From assembly GCA_021292165.1 (NCBI GenBank), contig CM037878.1, positions 253,753,921 through 253,817,920 of the forward strand: a stretch of 64,000 nt of DNA, given 5' to 3'. Position 1 is the first letter of the stretch. Every line of letters begins with the position of its first letter. The notes beneath the pieces were generated by a model. The model was not told where the DNA came from. It made no database searches and was given only the letters and a program-made list of their open reading frames with translations. Positions 11,462-23,239 of this stretch are shown here, one piece after another. This DNA comes from Shinisaurus crocodilurus (taxonomy: Eukaryota > Chordata > Lepidosauria > Squamata > Shinisauridae). A program made the position numbers and the translations under genes.

Positions 11462-11880
11462 GTATTTTATTTATTACAGAAATGTGCATCTGGCCCTTCA
11501 AATAGATTCTGGGGGCAGCTTACAATACTAATAGTACAACCCTATTAATGTCTACGCAGAAGACCCACTAACTTCAATAGGGCTTACTCCCAGGTAAATG
11601 GGTACAGAATTACAGCACAAATCAAAAGTACAATAAAAGCATTTAAAATATAAACACATTACAGACTAAAAACAACAGGATCTGAAATCTAAAGAGCAAC
11701 CTAAGAACTTCACAGCAGTTTAAAAAAAAAGCAAGCAGTTAAAAGAGTTGGGAAAATTTAAAAAAGATTTTGCCTGGTACCAAAACATCAACATAGGCAC
11801 ATGGTGACCCAGGCTGGGGAGAACATTCTACAGTCAGGGCACCACTACTGAGAAGGCCCTTTTCCCTGGTAAGAAGTACA
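11462..11880 (-). mobile_element. L2-type LINE 3' UTR, interrupted
   Basis: TATTTTATTTATTACAGAAA at the left is the reversed AT-rich tail of an L2-like element. The body (AAAAGTACAATAAAAGC to ACTGAGAAGGCCCTTTTCC) is its reversed 3' region. The final part is the reverse complement of the RKRAFSVA-type coding block seen at 1-418. A palindromic CAATCC repeat (11531-11618) is inserted within it. Confidence 0.65.
11531..11618. repeat. palindromic CAATCC-type repeat inserted in L2
   Basis: The core ACTTCAATAGGGCTTACTCC, with GTACAACCCTATTAATG at the left, belongs to the family at 731-820. It splits an L2 3' UTR, which shows that the unit is itself mobile. Confidence 0.7.
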
Positions 11881-12601
11881 AAGTGGTTTGGTTGTTTCCA
11901 CCCCAAGAAGTTCCCGTCCCAATGTTAATTCTGCTGTATTTTGTATGTGGGGCTAGGCAAATCCTCCACATTTCCCGGTGCCTCATATATAAAACAGGCT
12001 TAAAGTTGCTTGCCTATTTTTTATAAGCCCTTTGCCAATGACCCAAGTAGTATATCACATCACAGAAAAGTCATAAACTAGGACTGCCATCATGTTTTGC
12101 CCACAAAATAAATTAGGGTGAAAAATTCACAACACCAGGCTTACTTACCTATATTGCACACTATTTGCTACCAGTTCCTAGCTGCTGCTTTCCTTACTCT
12201 TTGGTGCCATTTAAAAACAAATATGTACTTTTTCCTGAGGCAATTAAGGATCATGTTGGCACCATGATGTCATCATGCAGACAATAACATTTGGCTATGT
12301 GATGACGTAATGATGCCAAATCAGATCAACAGCTTCTTGCCTTTCAGCTAAATGGGCAAACAACAACAAAAACCCTGTATCATTTTGGAGTCATGCCACC
12401 ATGATTGCCAAAACAGAGGAGTGCCTTACATGGGGGTGGAGGGGAATATTTTTTAATGAAATGCAACCACTACCATCACCCCATTTTGTCTCAACCAGTC
12501 ACAAACACTGTAACTATTGATGGGGAAGTCAACCATGTAATGTTGAAAATCAGTGCATGTGCTGGGATAGGAGTAGGTTGGTTGGTTTCGACATTTTACG
12601 A

Positions 12602-12963
12602 CAAGGGTGCAGGTCTTCTTTCAGTCCGAGGGCCAAATTCCATTTTGGAGACGCTCTTGGGGGGCACATTCCAGTAGTGGGTGGGGCCGAAGGCTAAGGG
12701 GGGGTGAAAGGCCAAATGGGTGGGGCCAAAAAGACCCCCAAATACCAGCATATTTTAGCCTAAAGCTCTTATTGCCAGTAATTAAGCTTTAGAAGATGCA
12801 TTTCAACCTTTTAGAAGGGGGGAAAAACTGCACAAAACCTAGGAAACCACAAAACAACCGGTGGTTCAGGAAAATGGGTGTGGCCTTCTAGGAATCCTGG
12901 AGGGCCAGATTCAGAACCCAAGAAGGCTGGATTTGGCCTCCAGGCCTGGGTTCTGCACCCCTG
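12602..12963 (+). mobile_element. hAT non-autonomous element (CARGGGTGCA ends), copy 1
   Basis: The left end is CAAGGGTGCAGGTCTTC and the right end is GGTTCTGCACCCCTG. The flanking octamers are TTTTACGA (12594-12601) and ATTTACGA (12964-12971), 7 of 8 identical. The 362-bp interior (AAGCTCTTATTGCCAGTAAT, GCATTTCAACCTTTTAGAA) is shared with the copies at 20733-21060 (minus) and 56146-56487. There is no transposase. Confidence 0.88.
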
Positions 12964-12971
12964 ATTTACGA

Positions 12972-14574
12972 TGAGGAGCTGTGCACTACTGGCGTGGATG
13001 GAGTTGGAGAGGCGGACATCTAACGGCAGAAGAGGCAATAGGGAATGTGTGGAAATTTCACAAACGGGCCCAAGGACAGAATGTCCACACGTGCTGTTAG
13101 TGAGGGAAATAATGGGGGTGGGGGGAGACACTGAATTTCACATACTGATTTGAAATAACTAGCCAAATCATAAGTTGCATTTCCCTAGTAAACTAGTACA
13201 ATGGTATTCTCTACGCTATATATTTACTTATTTGATTTATATCCTGCCTTTCTACCAAAAATGGTGCTCAAGGTGACTTACAATAATAAAGTACAGATTT
13301 TTAAAAAATCTTAATTAAAACAGAAAACAAATCTCCATAGCATCTACAAATCACATGGCAGTAGCCCATAGGCTACACCATGAATTCTACAGTTCTACAT
13401 AAAGTGAGCAGGTATCGGATGTAGTAGCAAGTAAATTTTTTTGTACATAGACAGAATTCTCCCTTCTCCTCTCTGTGGGGCCAGCTTCAAAAATCTGAGA
13501 AACGGAGACGCATCCTGGCTAAATTCTCTTCCAGGCAGCTTTTTAATATTTATGAAAACCACAACTGCACATCGCACTAAAGATACCTTCTCCAAGTGTG
13601 CCTAGGAGGCCCCACCCCAAGTGTATGCAGTAGAGGGTGAAATGGCAATGGGGGGTGATAGTGGGCTATTGAACAGTCTCTGGGCTCTAGGAAGTGTCTG
13701 ACCATACCAATTGCCAATATCAGCCATGGATAGTATGATATACCTTAATAAACAACACCATCCAAATGGGAACCTACTGTATACACTAGCCATATCGTGG
13801 GCAGTAACCAATGCTGCTGCTCCACATACACAATTGATATAGCACTAGTGTACATGACCTCTAGTGCGATCCCAGTAGCCTATGCTGGAGTGATGGGTTT
13901 TGCTGTCTACTAGCTGTGTCTCAGTGTTGTTGATGAATAAAGCTCAGTAGAGATCCATCTGAATTACACACCTACGTTATAGTGCACAAGACAACAGAAA
14001 TATTAATTAAGTTGATATCATCAAAGCAAAGGTAGACACTGACACTTAGCAGTATTAGTAGATGATACAATTAACACCACAGTAAGAACCACACATTCTA
14101 ACCTATATGCCTTTGTAAAGATCTTTATTTATGCATACCCTGGCAACATATTATTAGTTCTAAAGGAAGCACTTGCTCACCCAGAATTCCTTTTTAGTGA
14201 CCCAATTAAAACCTGATCTCAATATGCAAATGCTCTTTTAAAATAAAGATGTCCTAAAAACAAACTAGTATAAACGTGTGAGACAAAGGTTTCTCACTTC
14301 TTTTGCACTTGCAATGTGTTACAAGTAGGCCTATTTTTATGATTATTTTAATCTAGTCCTATCCTGATAGTCCACACAGGCAATGGTTAGTCTTGTAAAT
14401 ATAGGAGAGGAGAAGCACCTACTTCCAGATGATCCAGTTGCAAACATGTAAATGCATCTTTACCTGCCAGCCTACCTGCCTTCTCTGGTTCTTTTACATT
14501 GATGAAGCATTGGTGGCTAGATGATGATGATTGATGAAGCATTGGTGGCTAGATCTATGATGAGGGAGACCAAA
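12972..14574. other. no gene; L2 tail at 13225-13330
   Basis: The stretch at 13225-13330 (TTATTTGATTTATATCCTGC onward) is the reversed 3' end of an L2-type element. The remainder contains only chance frames. Confidence 0.5.
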
Positions 14575-14735
14575 GTTCAAACTGCAACTCATCCACAAAA
14601 CTTACTGGGCAAACTTAGGCTGATGGTATGTGACTAAACTAACCTATCCCACAGGGTTGTTGTGATGATATGAAGGGCGACAATGTATGCACTAACCAGA
14701 GCTACTTGGAGGAAGGCTGAGATATAAAAATATAA
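14575..14735 (+). mobile_element. old tRNA-derived SINE
   Basis: A diverged copy of the SINE at 11119. It keeps AACCTATCCCACAGGGTTGTTGTGATGA-like sequence and ends in a GAGATATAAAAATATAAT tail, but the 5' tRNA part is poorly preserved. Confidence 0.6.
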
Positions 14736-14815
14736 TTTAAAAGTGTTACATTACCACTGTGGTAAGGAATGGGATCCAGTTGACCCAGGAGATGCACACA
14801 TGGTATCTTTGCCTC

Positions 14816-14970
14816 ATTCAGTGACTTTGGGCCAGTCACTGACTCTCAGCCTAACCTACCTCACAGGGTTGTTGTGAGGATAACATGGAGAGGAGGAAGA
14901 TTATGTAAGCCACCTTGGGTTCCTTGCAGGAAAAAAGGCGGGGTATAAATATAATAAAAAAATAAAATAA
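14816..14970 (+). mobile_element. tRNA-derived SINE, 5'-truncated
   Basis: Begins within the body (GTGACTTTGGGCCAGTCACT) and continues to the AATAAAAAAATAAAAT tail. The tRNA-like head is absent, consistent with incomplete reverse transcription. Confidence 0.82.
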
Positions 14971-15136
14971 ATTGTTGTTGTTTTAACCAGATGATATGGA
15001 TAACTAACTTTTTAGTGGAAGTTATCTACAATATGCTATGAGGAAACAGAGCCTAGGATCATCTGAGAAAATATTCTTTCCACTGAATTCAACTGAAACA
15101 AACTGGCTTTGCATCCCAATCTAAGTACCTTTCCAA

Positions 15137-16204
15137 AATCATAGAATCATAGAAAAGTAGAGTTGGAAGGGGCCTACAAGGCCATCGAGTCCAACCCCCT
15201 GCTCAATGCAGGAATCCAGGTCAAAGCATCTCTGACAGATGTCTGTCCAGCCGCACCTTGAATGCCTCCAGACTGGGAGAGCCCACCACCTCCCTAGGTA
15301 GTTGATTCCATTGTCTTATTGCTCTGACAGTCAGGAAATTTTTCCTGATGTTTAGGTGGAATCTAGGTTCCTGTAACTTGAGCCCATTATTCCGTGTCCT
15401 GCAAACTGGGATGAACGAGAAGAGATCTTTGCCCTCCTCTGTGTGACATCCCTTCAAATACTGGAAGAGTGCGATCATATCTCCCCTCAGTCTCCTCTTC
15501 TGAAGGCTAAACATGCCCAGTTCTTTCAGTCTCTCCTCATAGGGCCTTGTTTCCAGTCCCTTTATCATCCTTGTTGCCCTCCTCTGAACCCTCTCCAGTT
15601 TGTCTATGTCCTTCTTAAAGTGAGGTGCCCAGAACTGGACGCAGTACTCAAGATGAGGCCTAACCAGTGCCGAGTAAAGGGGAATTATTACTTCCCGCGA
15701 TTTGGAAGCTATACTTCTATTAATACAGCCCAAAATTGCATTTGCCTTCTTTGCAGCCACGTCGCATTGCTGGCTCATATTCAGTTTGTGATCTACCACA
15801 ATTCCAAGATCCTTCTCACTTGTAGTATTGTTGAGCCAAGTGTCCCCCATTCTGTAACTCTGCATTTGGTTTCCTCTCCCTAGGTGCAGCACTTGGCATT
15901 TATCCCTGTTAAATTTCATTCTGTTGTTTTCGGCCCAGCGCTCCAGCCTATCGAGGTCACTTTGAATTTTGTTTCTGTCTTCCAGAGTATTAGCTGTTCC
16001 ACCCAACTTTGTGTCATCTGCAAATTTGATAAACATTCCCTGTACCTCCTGATCCAAGTCATTAATAAAAATGTTGAAGAGCACCGGGCCCAGGACCGAG
16101 CCCTGTGGTACCCCGCTCGTTACCTCTCCCCAGTTTGAGAAGGAACCATTGATAAGCACTCTTTGAGTCCGATTCTTTAGCCAATTGTGGATCCACCTGA
16201 TAGA
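15137..16204 (-). mobile_element. CR1 LINE, 5'-truncated, young
   Basis: A minus-strand CR1 fragment of about 1.07 kb, from within the RT palm to the 3' end with ATTCTATGATT octamers at 15137-15153. It is truncated at about 16204. The reverse transcriptase frame is unbroken to its natural stop, so the insertion is recent compared with the CR1 at 44-48 kb. Confidence 0.93.
15221..16159 (-). pseudogene. CR1 reverse transcriptase C-terminal part (312 residues, 5'-truncated)
   Basis: The 312-residue frame carries RT motifs: SGVPQGSVLGPVLF (motif B region, residues 15-28) and the catalytic FADD (residues 46-49) followed by TKLGG. The thumb region and CR1 C-terminal block ('RPHLEYCVQFWAPHFKKDID' and the HLSEML end) follow. 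A full CR1 ORF2 also has an N-terminal endonuclease and the fingers domain, which are missing. The frame stays open upstream of the first Met to the truncation point (IRWIHNWLKNRTQRVLING reads in phase). It is not expected to be functional, but the reading frame is undamaged. Confidence 0.93.
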
Positions 16205-16280
16205 AATGGTGATCTTTCACTTCAAGGAATGTGCAATTGTAGCTAAGCTGTTGCAGTTAGTCCAGGTGATGTTCCCTCTA

Positions 16281-16532
16281 CAGTCATGCCTTGGATTGAG
16301 AGCATAATTCGTTCCAGAAACATGCTTGTAATCCAAAACACTCTTATATCAAAACGAAATCCCCCCCAAAAAAAATTTGTACAGAGATTTTTAATTTAAG
16401 CCATACTACAGTACTTGTATTGCAAGACGCCGCTTGTATATCAAGTAAAAAATAAATAAATAAATATTTAAAAAATTGCTTGTCTTGCAAAACGCTCTCA
16501 AACCAAGTTACTTGCAATCCAAGGCATTACTG
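16281..16532 (+). mobile_element. Tigger/pogo-like MITE, copy C
   Basis: Same family as 7381-7627, same orientation, preceded by TA. The right TA is mutated. A ~13-bp echo of its terminus (GGCATTACTGTA) follows at 16541-16553, suggesting a local duplication of the end. Confidence 0.87.
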
Positions 16533-16744
16533 TGAAGAAAAGAGGCATTACTGTATATCTGCTGAGGGGGAGGCTGCATTTGTCCAGCACCAAAACTACT
16601 ATAAACCGGTGTGACAAAAATGCAACCCTCCCCTTGACCACAACTGCAGCCACTATGAGTACATTTGCCATGTGAAAAGTGATCGCTCAACTTTCACGAA
16701 CTTCTATTGGCTACTGCCCACAGTATCCCTACAGGTTGTTCTCA

Positions 16745-16769
16745 TACACACACACACACACACACACAC
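16745..16769. repeat. (CA)n microsatellite
   Basis: Twelve or so CA dinucleotides in a row. Confidence 0.9.
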
Positions 16770-17186
16770 CAATCCTTTAATGCACACATGCAGAATCATT
16801 TAAGCTCTTTGGCAACCCATTCCCCCACCCCACCCCTGCTAACACTTAAAAATAGTTATATTTTTAAAGTTCATGTGGAAGACAAGTGACATTACATAGG
16901 GTTAGCTACCTTGCATAAAAGGGTCTTATTTTCACATGGTAACTACTGGTTTCATGAATTGACAATTCTTAATTATGTGGACTTCTCCAACTATGATTGG
17001 GTCTGCAGTTTTCTTAAAAAGCAAATTAAAACATCACTAAATGGAAACCCTAAACAATATTTTTATTACTTATTTTGCCATTTATACCCCACCTTTCTGT
17101 GAGAAAAATCAAACTCAAGGCAGCTTGCAAAAAAATAATCACAACAGAATTAAGAACAATCTAAATATGGTTTAGGTTTTTGCAAC

Positions 17187-17268
17187 AATGCAATCCAAAG
17201 CATGTTTACTCAGAAGCAAGTCCCAATATGTTCAAAAGAATTTACTCACTAGTAAGATCACATCCTAA
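17187..17268. repeat. palindromic CAATCC-type repeat
   Basis: AATGCAATCCAAAGCATG, then TTTACTCAGAAGCAAGTCCC, then a diverged mirror half TTTACTCACTAGTAAGATCA. It follows a reversed L2-type 3' end. Confidence 0.65.
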
Positions 17269-18937
17269 ATTTGCTGCAGGCACCAGAAGAAAATGCAGTC
17301 ACATAACCATTATATCCTAGTTTTCCACAAATTTGTTACATTAAGAAGCATAACGATAAAAGACTAGACATTAAAATCACAACTTCTCTTATTCATGTCC
17401 TCCAAAAAATTCCTCTGTGCTAGAAATCTTGGATTTTCGCACCTACAAATTCAATTACTAGATTTAGGATAATGCTAAAATCTTCAGTGATGTGCTTTCT
17501 GCATTACAAATGGGCTATTAAATCAGTGAAGTGCCAATCAAGTTCTTTTGTGTGCTGAAAAAAGATTTAACAAAAGCATTTTTGCAGGCCTCTCTTTTTC
17601 GCACTATATTCAGTGTCACCTATATATGATAATTGCAACATATTTTTTGTAGTAAGATCAGTCCCAAATTGAAAAGAACGGGACTGTCACCCCCTCTTTA
17701 AAAAAAAAAAAAAAAATTAAAAATAAAAAGTCATAATCAGAGCATCCCACATATTTGGGGCTTTATTAAAGTGTCTAAGGACATCTAATATGCCTAAGCA
17801 ACCTTTTGTATGAAAATTTTGTTGTAACAAGAGGAGTGAATGTGTTTAATGATCCCAACAGAGGAATGACACCTTGGAGCTTTGGATCCACTTGCCTGCT
17901 GTATAGTTTAATCATACTGTTGTACAGCTTCACACTACTGACTATGCGTGGAAAAGCTCCCCCCCTCCCCCCATAATTCTTCCATGGGTTGGTCCTGCCC
18001 CACATTTTGCTCTACATTCCATCTTCCAATTTTACATGTACAATATCTTTAATGCATTTCAGAAACAGTACATGTGCAAGGTGCTCTTGCTGCGCTTTCC
18101 TTTCCTTTTGTTCACATGATTTTTCCCCTTTAGGTAAGCCATGTGCAAGAGCAACAGTGCACATTAAAATTGGCTCTCTATTTTTAATCAGTCTGCTATT
18201 GCTATCTAATCACATATTTAAAGCCCTTTCTGGTTTGTTAGATTGAAAAAAACAGAAATCTGGTGCCTATCTCCTCTACTAGATGAGCCGTACAAGTCAG
18301 AGACAGCTTTGAATGGTGAACTAGAAGAGCAATAGCGGTTCAGTCATGTTTTAAGTGAGGCACCACGCACAATTAAACCACTTTTCACCAAATTCCCCAA
18401 ACAGTCTTAGTTTTTTTAAAAAATAGGATGTGTGCATTTTTAATAGGGAACAATGTGAACCAGTATCCACAGTATTATGGAGACTAACAAGTCAGAATTG
18501 TTCCATTAATGAGCAGGAATGCTGATACAATTGTACTTTAATGTACATAATCTCTTGGCACATGGCTTAGCCAAATGAAAAAACAAAACAAAAAGAATTT
18601 AACAATGTGACAAAAGCAAACTGTGCATGCAGAGTGGTCTTTACTGGTTCTGAAAATTCAACCCAGAAGAATGGCAGAGAGCAAACGTGCTGGAGCCAAT
18701 CCACAAGCAAGAGAAGGTAAATTGGAATGTCTAAATCTAAGGTGGATGGCTATTTCAGAAGCATCCCTACTACTGACTAAGGACCCAGACCTCAGTGGCA
18801 CACCAACATCCTAGCCAATATGGATGGTGCAGCTTTGCAAATAGTTCAACCAAGTTGCTAGCCCATAAGAATGCATAATATCCTACCTGCACACACATAC
18901 CTCTCATTACAACTGGTCATTATAAGAACAGTATAAC

Positions 18938-19865
18938 TGTGAAGAAAAGAGCCTCTGAGAGTTCCTGCACACACATACACACGCACACGCCTCCTCATGT
19001 GTAAACCAAGTAAGGCCGGTTGGGGGCCGGGAGGAGGCGAAATGTGCATAAAGTATCGGGTGGGGCATGGCGCCTGAAAGTCCTGAAAAGCCGGAGACCC
19101 GGCTTTCAAATGCAAAAGTCATGAGTCATGAGTCCCCCTCCCCTGCCTGGCCAGGTGAAGTTCATCCTGATTGGCTAAGAAGCAGCGGAGCTACAGAAAG
19201 GAGGAGGGGAGGGGAGAAAAAGGTATATTTCCCAAAGTGTGAGTTTTGGTCTTTGTCTTTGGGTCATCGCGTGGTTGCTGGCTGTTGGAGCAATGGCGGC
19301 AAGCCAAGCAGAGGCCCAACCTTCGGGTGGCCTCAAGATCCGACCCCAGGTAGCTCTTGGTGAAATTAGCTGAATGAGGGCTTTGGCAAGGCAAGCCTTG
19401 TGGAGGGCTACCCATCTCGGACCTTCGGGTAGGTGTGTTTTCTCCCCGGGCGGCAAGGCTGTGCTAGACCCAACCCTGAAGAGAACTGCCCCCAGGTAAC
19501 TAGTTGTGTGCCTGAGAGATATAAGGAATCAGGTTTTGTTATTTTGCAGCTCTATTACTTTGTACCTTGAGTGTCTCTCTCTAATTTCGTGTGCTTCTCT
19601 CATTTCCCTATTCTTGTTGTAAAATGCTACCTGAATAAACCTTCTTTTGGTTTTTTACCCCACATGGTGTTTGTGGATTGCTCTGTGGTTCCAGCAACTA
19701 AATCCAGGTTACAGTCATAAAGGCAAGTCCCTGAACAGAGATTCAAGTAGGATTGCAGACAGCTGAGGCTGGCAGTCTAGTACCTTGAGATCTCTGGGGG
19801 TCTTGGGTCCTTTGGGTAGGAAAGGGTGGGTTGTGGCGGGTCAGCCAGCCCCCCCTTCCTCCACA
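18938..19865 (+). mobile_element. solo LTR (928 bp)
   Basis: It begins TGTGAAGAAAAG and ends CCTTCCTCCACA (TG...CA termini), flanked by a perfect 5-bp duplication ATAAC (18933-18937 and 19866-19870). Promoter and polyadenylation signals sit in LTR order: a CCAAT-type box (GATTGGCTA) near 19170, a TATA-like GATATAAGG near 19518, and AATAAA at 19634-19639. This allows a U3-R-U5 reading on the plus strand. No internal gag, pol or env sequence adjoins it, so the provirus was removed by LTR recombination. The overlapping small frames here are not genes. The 5-bp duplication fits ERV or Gypsy groups, and I cannot choose between them. Confidence 0.87.
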
Positions 19866-19899
19866 ATAACATTAAGAATCTGTGCCTGAGTTTTCTTGT

Positions 19900-20292
19900 T
19901 TTCCTTTTCCCTCCCTGTGCCTTTTGTGTTATGTCTTTTCAGACTATAAACTGGAGGGCAGGGGCTGCCTTGTTTTAATGGATCTGTTATTTATTTATTA
20001 TATTTTATTATATTTATATCCCACCTTTTTTCCTGCAAGGAACCCGAGGCGGCTTACATAATCCTCCTCCTCCTCTCCATTTTATCCTCACAACAACCCT
20101 GTGAAGTAGGTTAGGCTGAGAGTCCATGACTGGCCCAAAGTCACCCAGTGTGTTTCATGGCTGAGTGGGGACTAGAACCTGGATCTCCTGAGTCCCAGTC
20201 CAACACTCTCACCACTACACCACACTGTTAGCCTCTCTGGGAGCTTTTCTGGTTGAAGAGTAGGGTATAAATGCTTTGAATGAATAAATGCC
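19900..20292 (+). mobile_element. L2/MIR-type retroposon tail split by a SINE
   Basis: The two halves (TTTCAGACTATAAACTGGAGGGCAGG... and CTCTGGGAGCTTTTCTGG to GAATAAATG) together match the uninterrupted relative at 32860-33015. The SINE at 19989-20229 lies between them. Confidence 0.7.
19989..20229 (-). mobile_element. tRNA-derived SINE nested in L2-type tail
   Basis: Reverse complement of the SINE at 11119. The plus strand shows TTTATTATATTTATATCCC at the left, then GGTTAGGCTGAGAGTC, then ACTAGAACCTGGATCTCCTG (reversed B box) and CACTACACCACACT (reversed A box region). Confidence 0.9.
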
Positions 20293-20732
20293 CATCTCAG
20301 TCATTTGTGGCATGTGTACATCATGAAAGAAACAAGCCACATCTTTCCCCATTTACAAAGCTGGGCCATGTTACTCTGGCTGCCTGGAGGAAATTCTTAC
20401 TTCATATAAGATACCAGGCAAGCGACTACTTACAAGCCAAGGATAGTGTAATACCGATTTGCTACATCTCAGAACCTTGCCAGTAATTACTGGATTTTGA
20501 AACCTTTTCCCACTCTGACAATAACATTCCAAGTGATCTAATTCAACGTGTGTGCTACCCAAGGGCCATTGCCACCAATGCAAGCTTCCCTCCAATTGCA
20601 AAAAACAAGCGCAGGGTGGGGGAGGATTCCTATCCGGAATCCTATTCCTATTGGCAGGGGCAAAGGATTAAAGTGCCCCACCCAAAGGGCCTAATGTAGC
20701 TCAGGACTCCCCACACCAGCTATTTTTAAAAG
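20293..20732. other. no gene seen
   Basis: Short overlapping frames on both strands without domains. No recognised repeat. Confidence 0.5.
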
Positions 20733-21060
20733 CATGGGTGTGAAACCTCAGTCCAAGGGGCCCAATCTAGCTTTCCTTGTGTCCCAATCTGGCCCTCTGA
20801 GGTTCCTCAGCTGGCCATGCCCCCTTCCACCCCTGACCACCTACCGATTGCTGGTTTCCCAACTTCTGTGCAGTTCCCCCCCCCCATTCTAAAAGATTGA
20901 AATGTCTCTCCTAAGGCGTAGTTACAGGCAGTAAGAGCTTTAAGCTAATATATTCTGGTATTTTTGTTATCTTTGGCCCTGCCCACCACTGAATGTGGCA
21001 CCCAAGAGCTTCTCCAACATGGAATTCAGCTCTCAGGTTGCAAGAGATTCAACACCCCTG
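20733..21060 (-). mobile_element. hAT non-autonomous element (CARGGGTGCA ends), copy 2
   Basis: Minus-strand copy of the 12602-12963 element. The left end CATGGGTGTGAAACC and the right end TTCAACACCCCTG are inverted. Flanking octamers TTTAAAAG and TTTTAAAG nearly match. Confidence 0.85.
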
Positions 21061-21843
21061 TTTTAAAGGAAAATAACTACAAAAGGACAGACTACATGAC
21101 AAGTTTAACATCTCGTTTGGCCCTTAGTGTCAAAGGTGTGCTTTCTAAGTTGCAAGATGTTGCATGTTTCGAGCAACACACTTCAAAAATGCTTAGGAGT
21201 TTCAGATCACCCTATCTCTCCTTTAAACCTATTTGCTGACTTCATTTAGAGAATACGATTATCTGTCAATATGTCAATGTGTCATTTCCCCAATTAGAAT
21301 CTATCCCCAAGTTTCAAAGGGCACCGAAGATCCATAGACAATAGTGCCATTAGCCTTCCGATACATTAGTTTTCTCATCTATTAAAATGAAGGATATTTT
21401 CCACCACAAAAGAGGCTATTCACCATAATTTATTAATGTTTGCAAAGCCAATTGAGTTCCAGAGACATAAATCACTGTTGAAATGGAGTCTTATCCTCTT
21501 AATTTTAAGATACGATTTGTATATAAAAATACACTTCAGAAATTCACACCATTGAAATATGAAGATTCTACTATAAATAATCGCATTTCTGAAATAAAGG
21601 GTTTTTTCCTCTTCCCGTAGCTGTCCCTTTGATCTGGAAATTTAGCTTCCAGGGCTTCTTTTAGTCTTGGTCCATTCTACCAGCTCACACAACTCCTACT
21701 ATGCCCAAGAATGCTTACATTGTTTTGATATTTACAAAAGAGAAAAGCTTAATTTTACAAGACTTGTTTCCACTTACACGCACTATATTTTGTCTAAGCA
21801 CAGAAGTCAGGATGTTCTGGAATTTAAGCCACAAGTCACTAAC
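21061..21843. other. no gene seen
   Basis: AT-rich, with no repeat or exon recognised. Confidence 0.5.
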
Positions 21844-21937
21844 AGCACAATCCTATCCATGCCTACTCAAAAGTAAGTCACATGGGAGTTCCATGATGCT
21901 TACACCTAAGAAACTGGGTATAAGACTGCAGTCTTAA
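21844..21937. repeat. palindromic CAATCC-type repeat
   Basis: CACAATCCTATCCATGCC, then TACTCAAAAGTAAGTCACAT, then a right half ending GACTGCAGTCTTAAAG. Confidence 0.7.
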
Positions 21938-21949
21938 AGACCAAGCGAA

Positions 21950-22135
21950 CATAAGAACATAAGAAGAGCCATGTTGGATCAGACCAAGGGTCCATCTAGT
22001 CCAGCATTCTGTTCACACAGTGGCCAACCAGCTGCCCATGAGATCCCACAAGCAGGACATGAGTGCAACAGCACCTTCCTGCCCATGATCCCCACCAACT
22101 GGAGTACATAGGCATACTGCCTCTGATACTGGGTG
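21950..22135 (+). repeat. dispersed retroposon fragment (GAACATAAGAA... family)
   Basis: Begins GAACATAAGAACATAAGAAG and continues TGGATCAGACCAAGGGTCCA and TCTAGTCCAGCATTCTG. This widespread reptile repeat also occurs at 34751-34912 and 61168-61330. The head phrase is shared with the reversed tRNA SINE at 53053, so it is probably the tail of a related SINE or LINE. The exact family is uncertain. Confidence 0.65.
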
Positions 22136-22138
22136 GGA

Positions 22139-22290
22139 CAGGGGTGGGAAACCTTTTTTGGCACTAGGGCAGTGTTATCTTCAGGCAAGCACATGCCACC
22201 AGTAAGCAGGACTACCCTCATTATTGATATGCTTGAAGTGTTTGCAAGTGCACAGACACCAAGTGCCTACATACAAAATGAAGAATACTT
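22139..22290 (+). mobile_element. hAT fragment (CAGGGGTGGGAAACC end)
   Basis: The first ~130 bp match the element at 23602-24020 (TTCAGGCAAGCACATGC, GACTACCCTCATTATTG). The opposite end is not found, so the copy is incomplete. Confidence 0.7.
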
Positions 22291-22469
22291 CCCAGTTGAA
22301 GAAGGAACAGTAACTAACCACAGAACCCATCAGAAAGTTTTCCTCTGCAAGTACCATTAACTTAAATGGAGGCTGCCCAAGATTATACTCTTGCATGGCT
22401 CCCCTTCAAATCAATGAGGATTGCCCTAAATAATTTTTCAGTGGATGTGCCCAAGAAGTGCTGAGTTTA

Positions 22470-22545
22470 GACTGCAACCCTAATACAACTTTCCTGGGAG
22501 TAAGTCCCATTGAACTCAGTGAGACCCAAACATGCATAGCATTGC
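22470..22545. repeat. palindromic CAATCC-type repeat
   Basis: ACTGCAACCCTAATACAACT, then GGGAGTAAGTCCCATTGAAC, then CATGCATAGCATTGC. Confidence 0.65.
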
Positions 22546-22897
22546 TCTATTACTTTTTATTCTTGTACAATTATTTCATTATTTTCTGGAGGTCTTTTTT
22601 AACAAGCAGAGACATATTTTAATTGGTGAGGTTCAGAGTTAAGCACATACCTGTCTACTTTTTGAGGCTACCTTGATGCTGTTGTGTCCCTGTAACAAGG
22701 AATGAAGAAGATTTTTTTTTAAAGTCCATTCTTCATTGTCAGAAGAGGCTTGTGTTAAACTGTAAGTTATCTTTAAAAAGCATAAATGCTGTTTTGGAAA
22801 AAGCCAAGTTTATTTCTATATGATGGGTTAACTGGCTAAAAGATATCTGATTAAGCAACTACAAAGTGGTTCATAGATCTAGCAATATCACTTAATA
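22546..22897. other. no gene seen
   Basis: AT-rich non-coding sequence. Confidence 0.5.
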
Positions 22898-23239
22898 CAG
22901 GGGTCTTCAAACTAAGGCCCGCGGGCCACATCCGGCCCGCCTTGCCTTTTTATCCGGCCCGCTGGCCGATTGGCGGAAGCAGACTTTTTTTTAACTCTTT
23001 CGCTTCAAGCGCCGATTCTTTTAATTCTTTTCCATAATATGGGAAAATTAGTGGTGGTGTTTTACCTCTTATGTATGAGCTGATGTAGCTAAGTCAGATT
23101 TCTAATGTTTCAAAAATGCTACTTTGGATTGAAGCAGAGTATGCTCATTTGTGTGATGGCAAAAACAAAAGTATATTCGTGTTAGGCATGAAACAATTGT
23201 GCAACTATATATGTAAATACCACCAGCCCTGCCAGGAGT

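Larger units (their letters stand above)
16533..18932. other. no gene; minor repeats
   Basis: Contains a (CA)n microsatellite at 16745-16769, a reversed L2-type tail near 17060-17150, a palindromic CAATCC-type unit at 17187-17268, and an A-run near 17701-17717. No exon is credible. Confidence 0.5.

Noticed and set aside
15443..16138. Plus-strand frames of 146 and 84 residues
   Set aside because: Antisense shadows of the CR1 reverse transcriptase.
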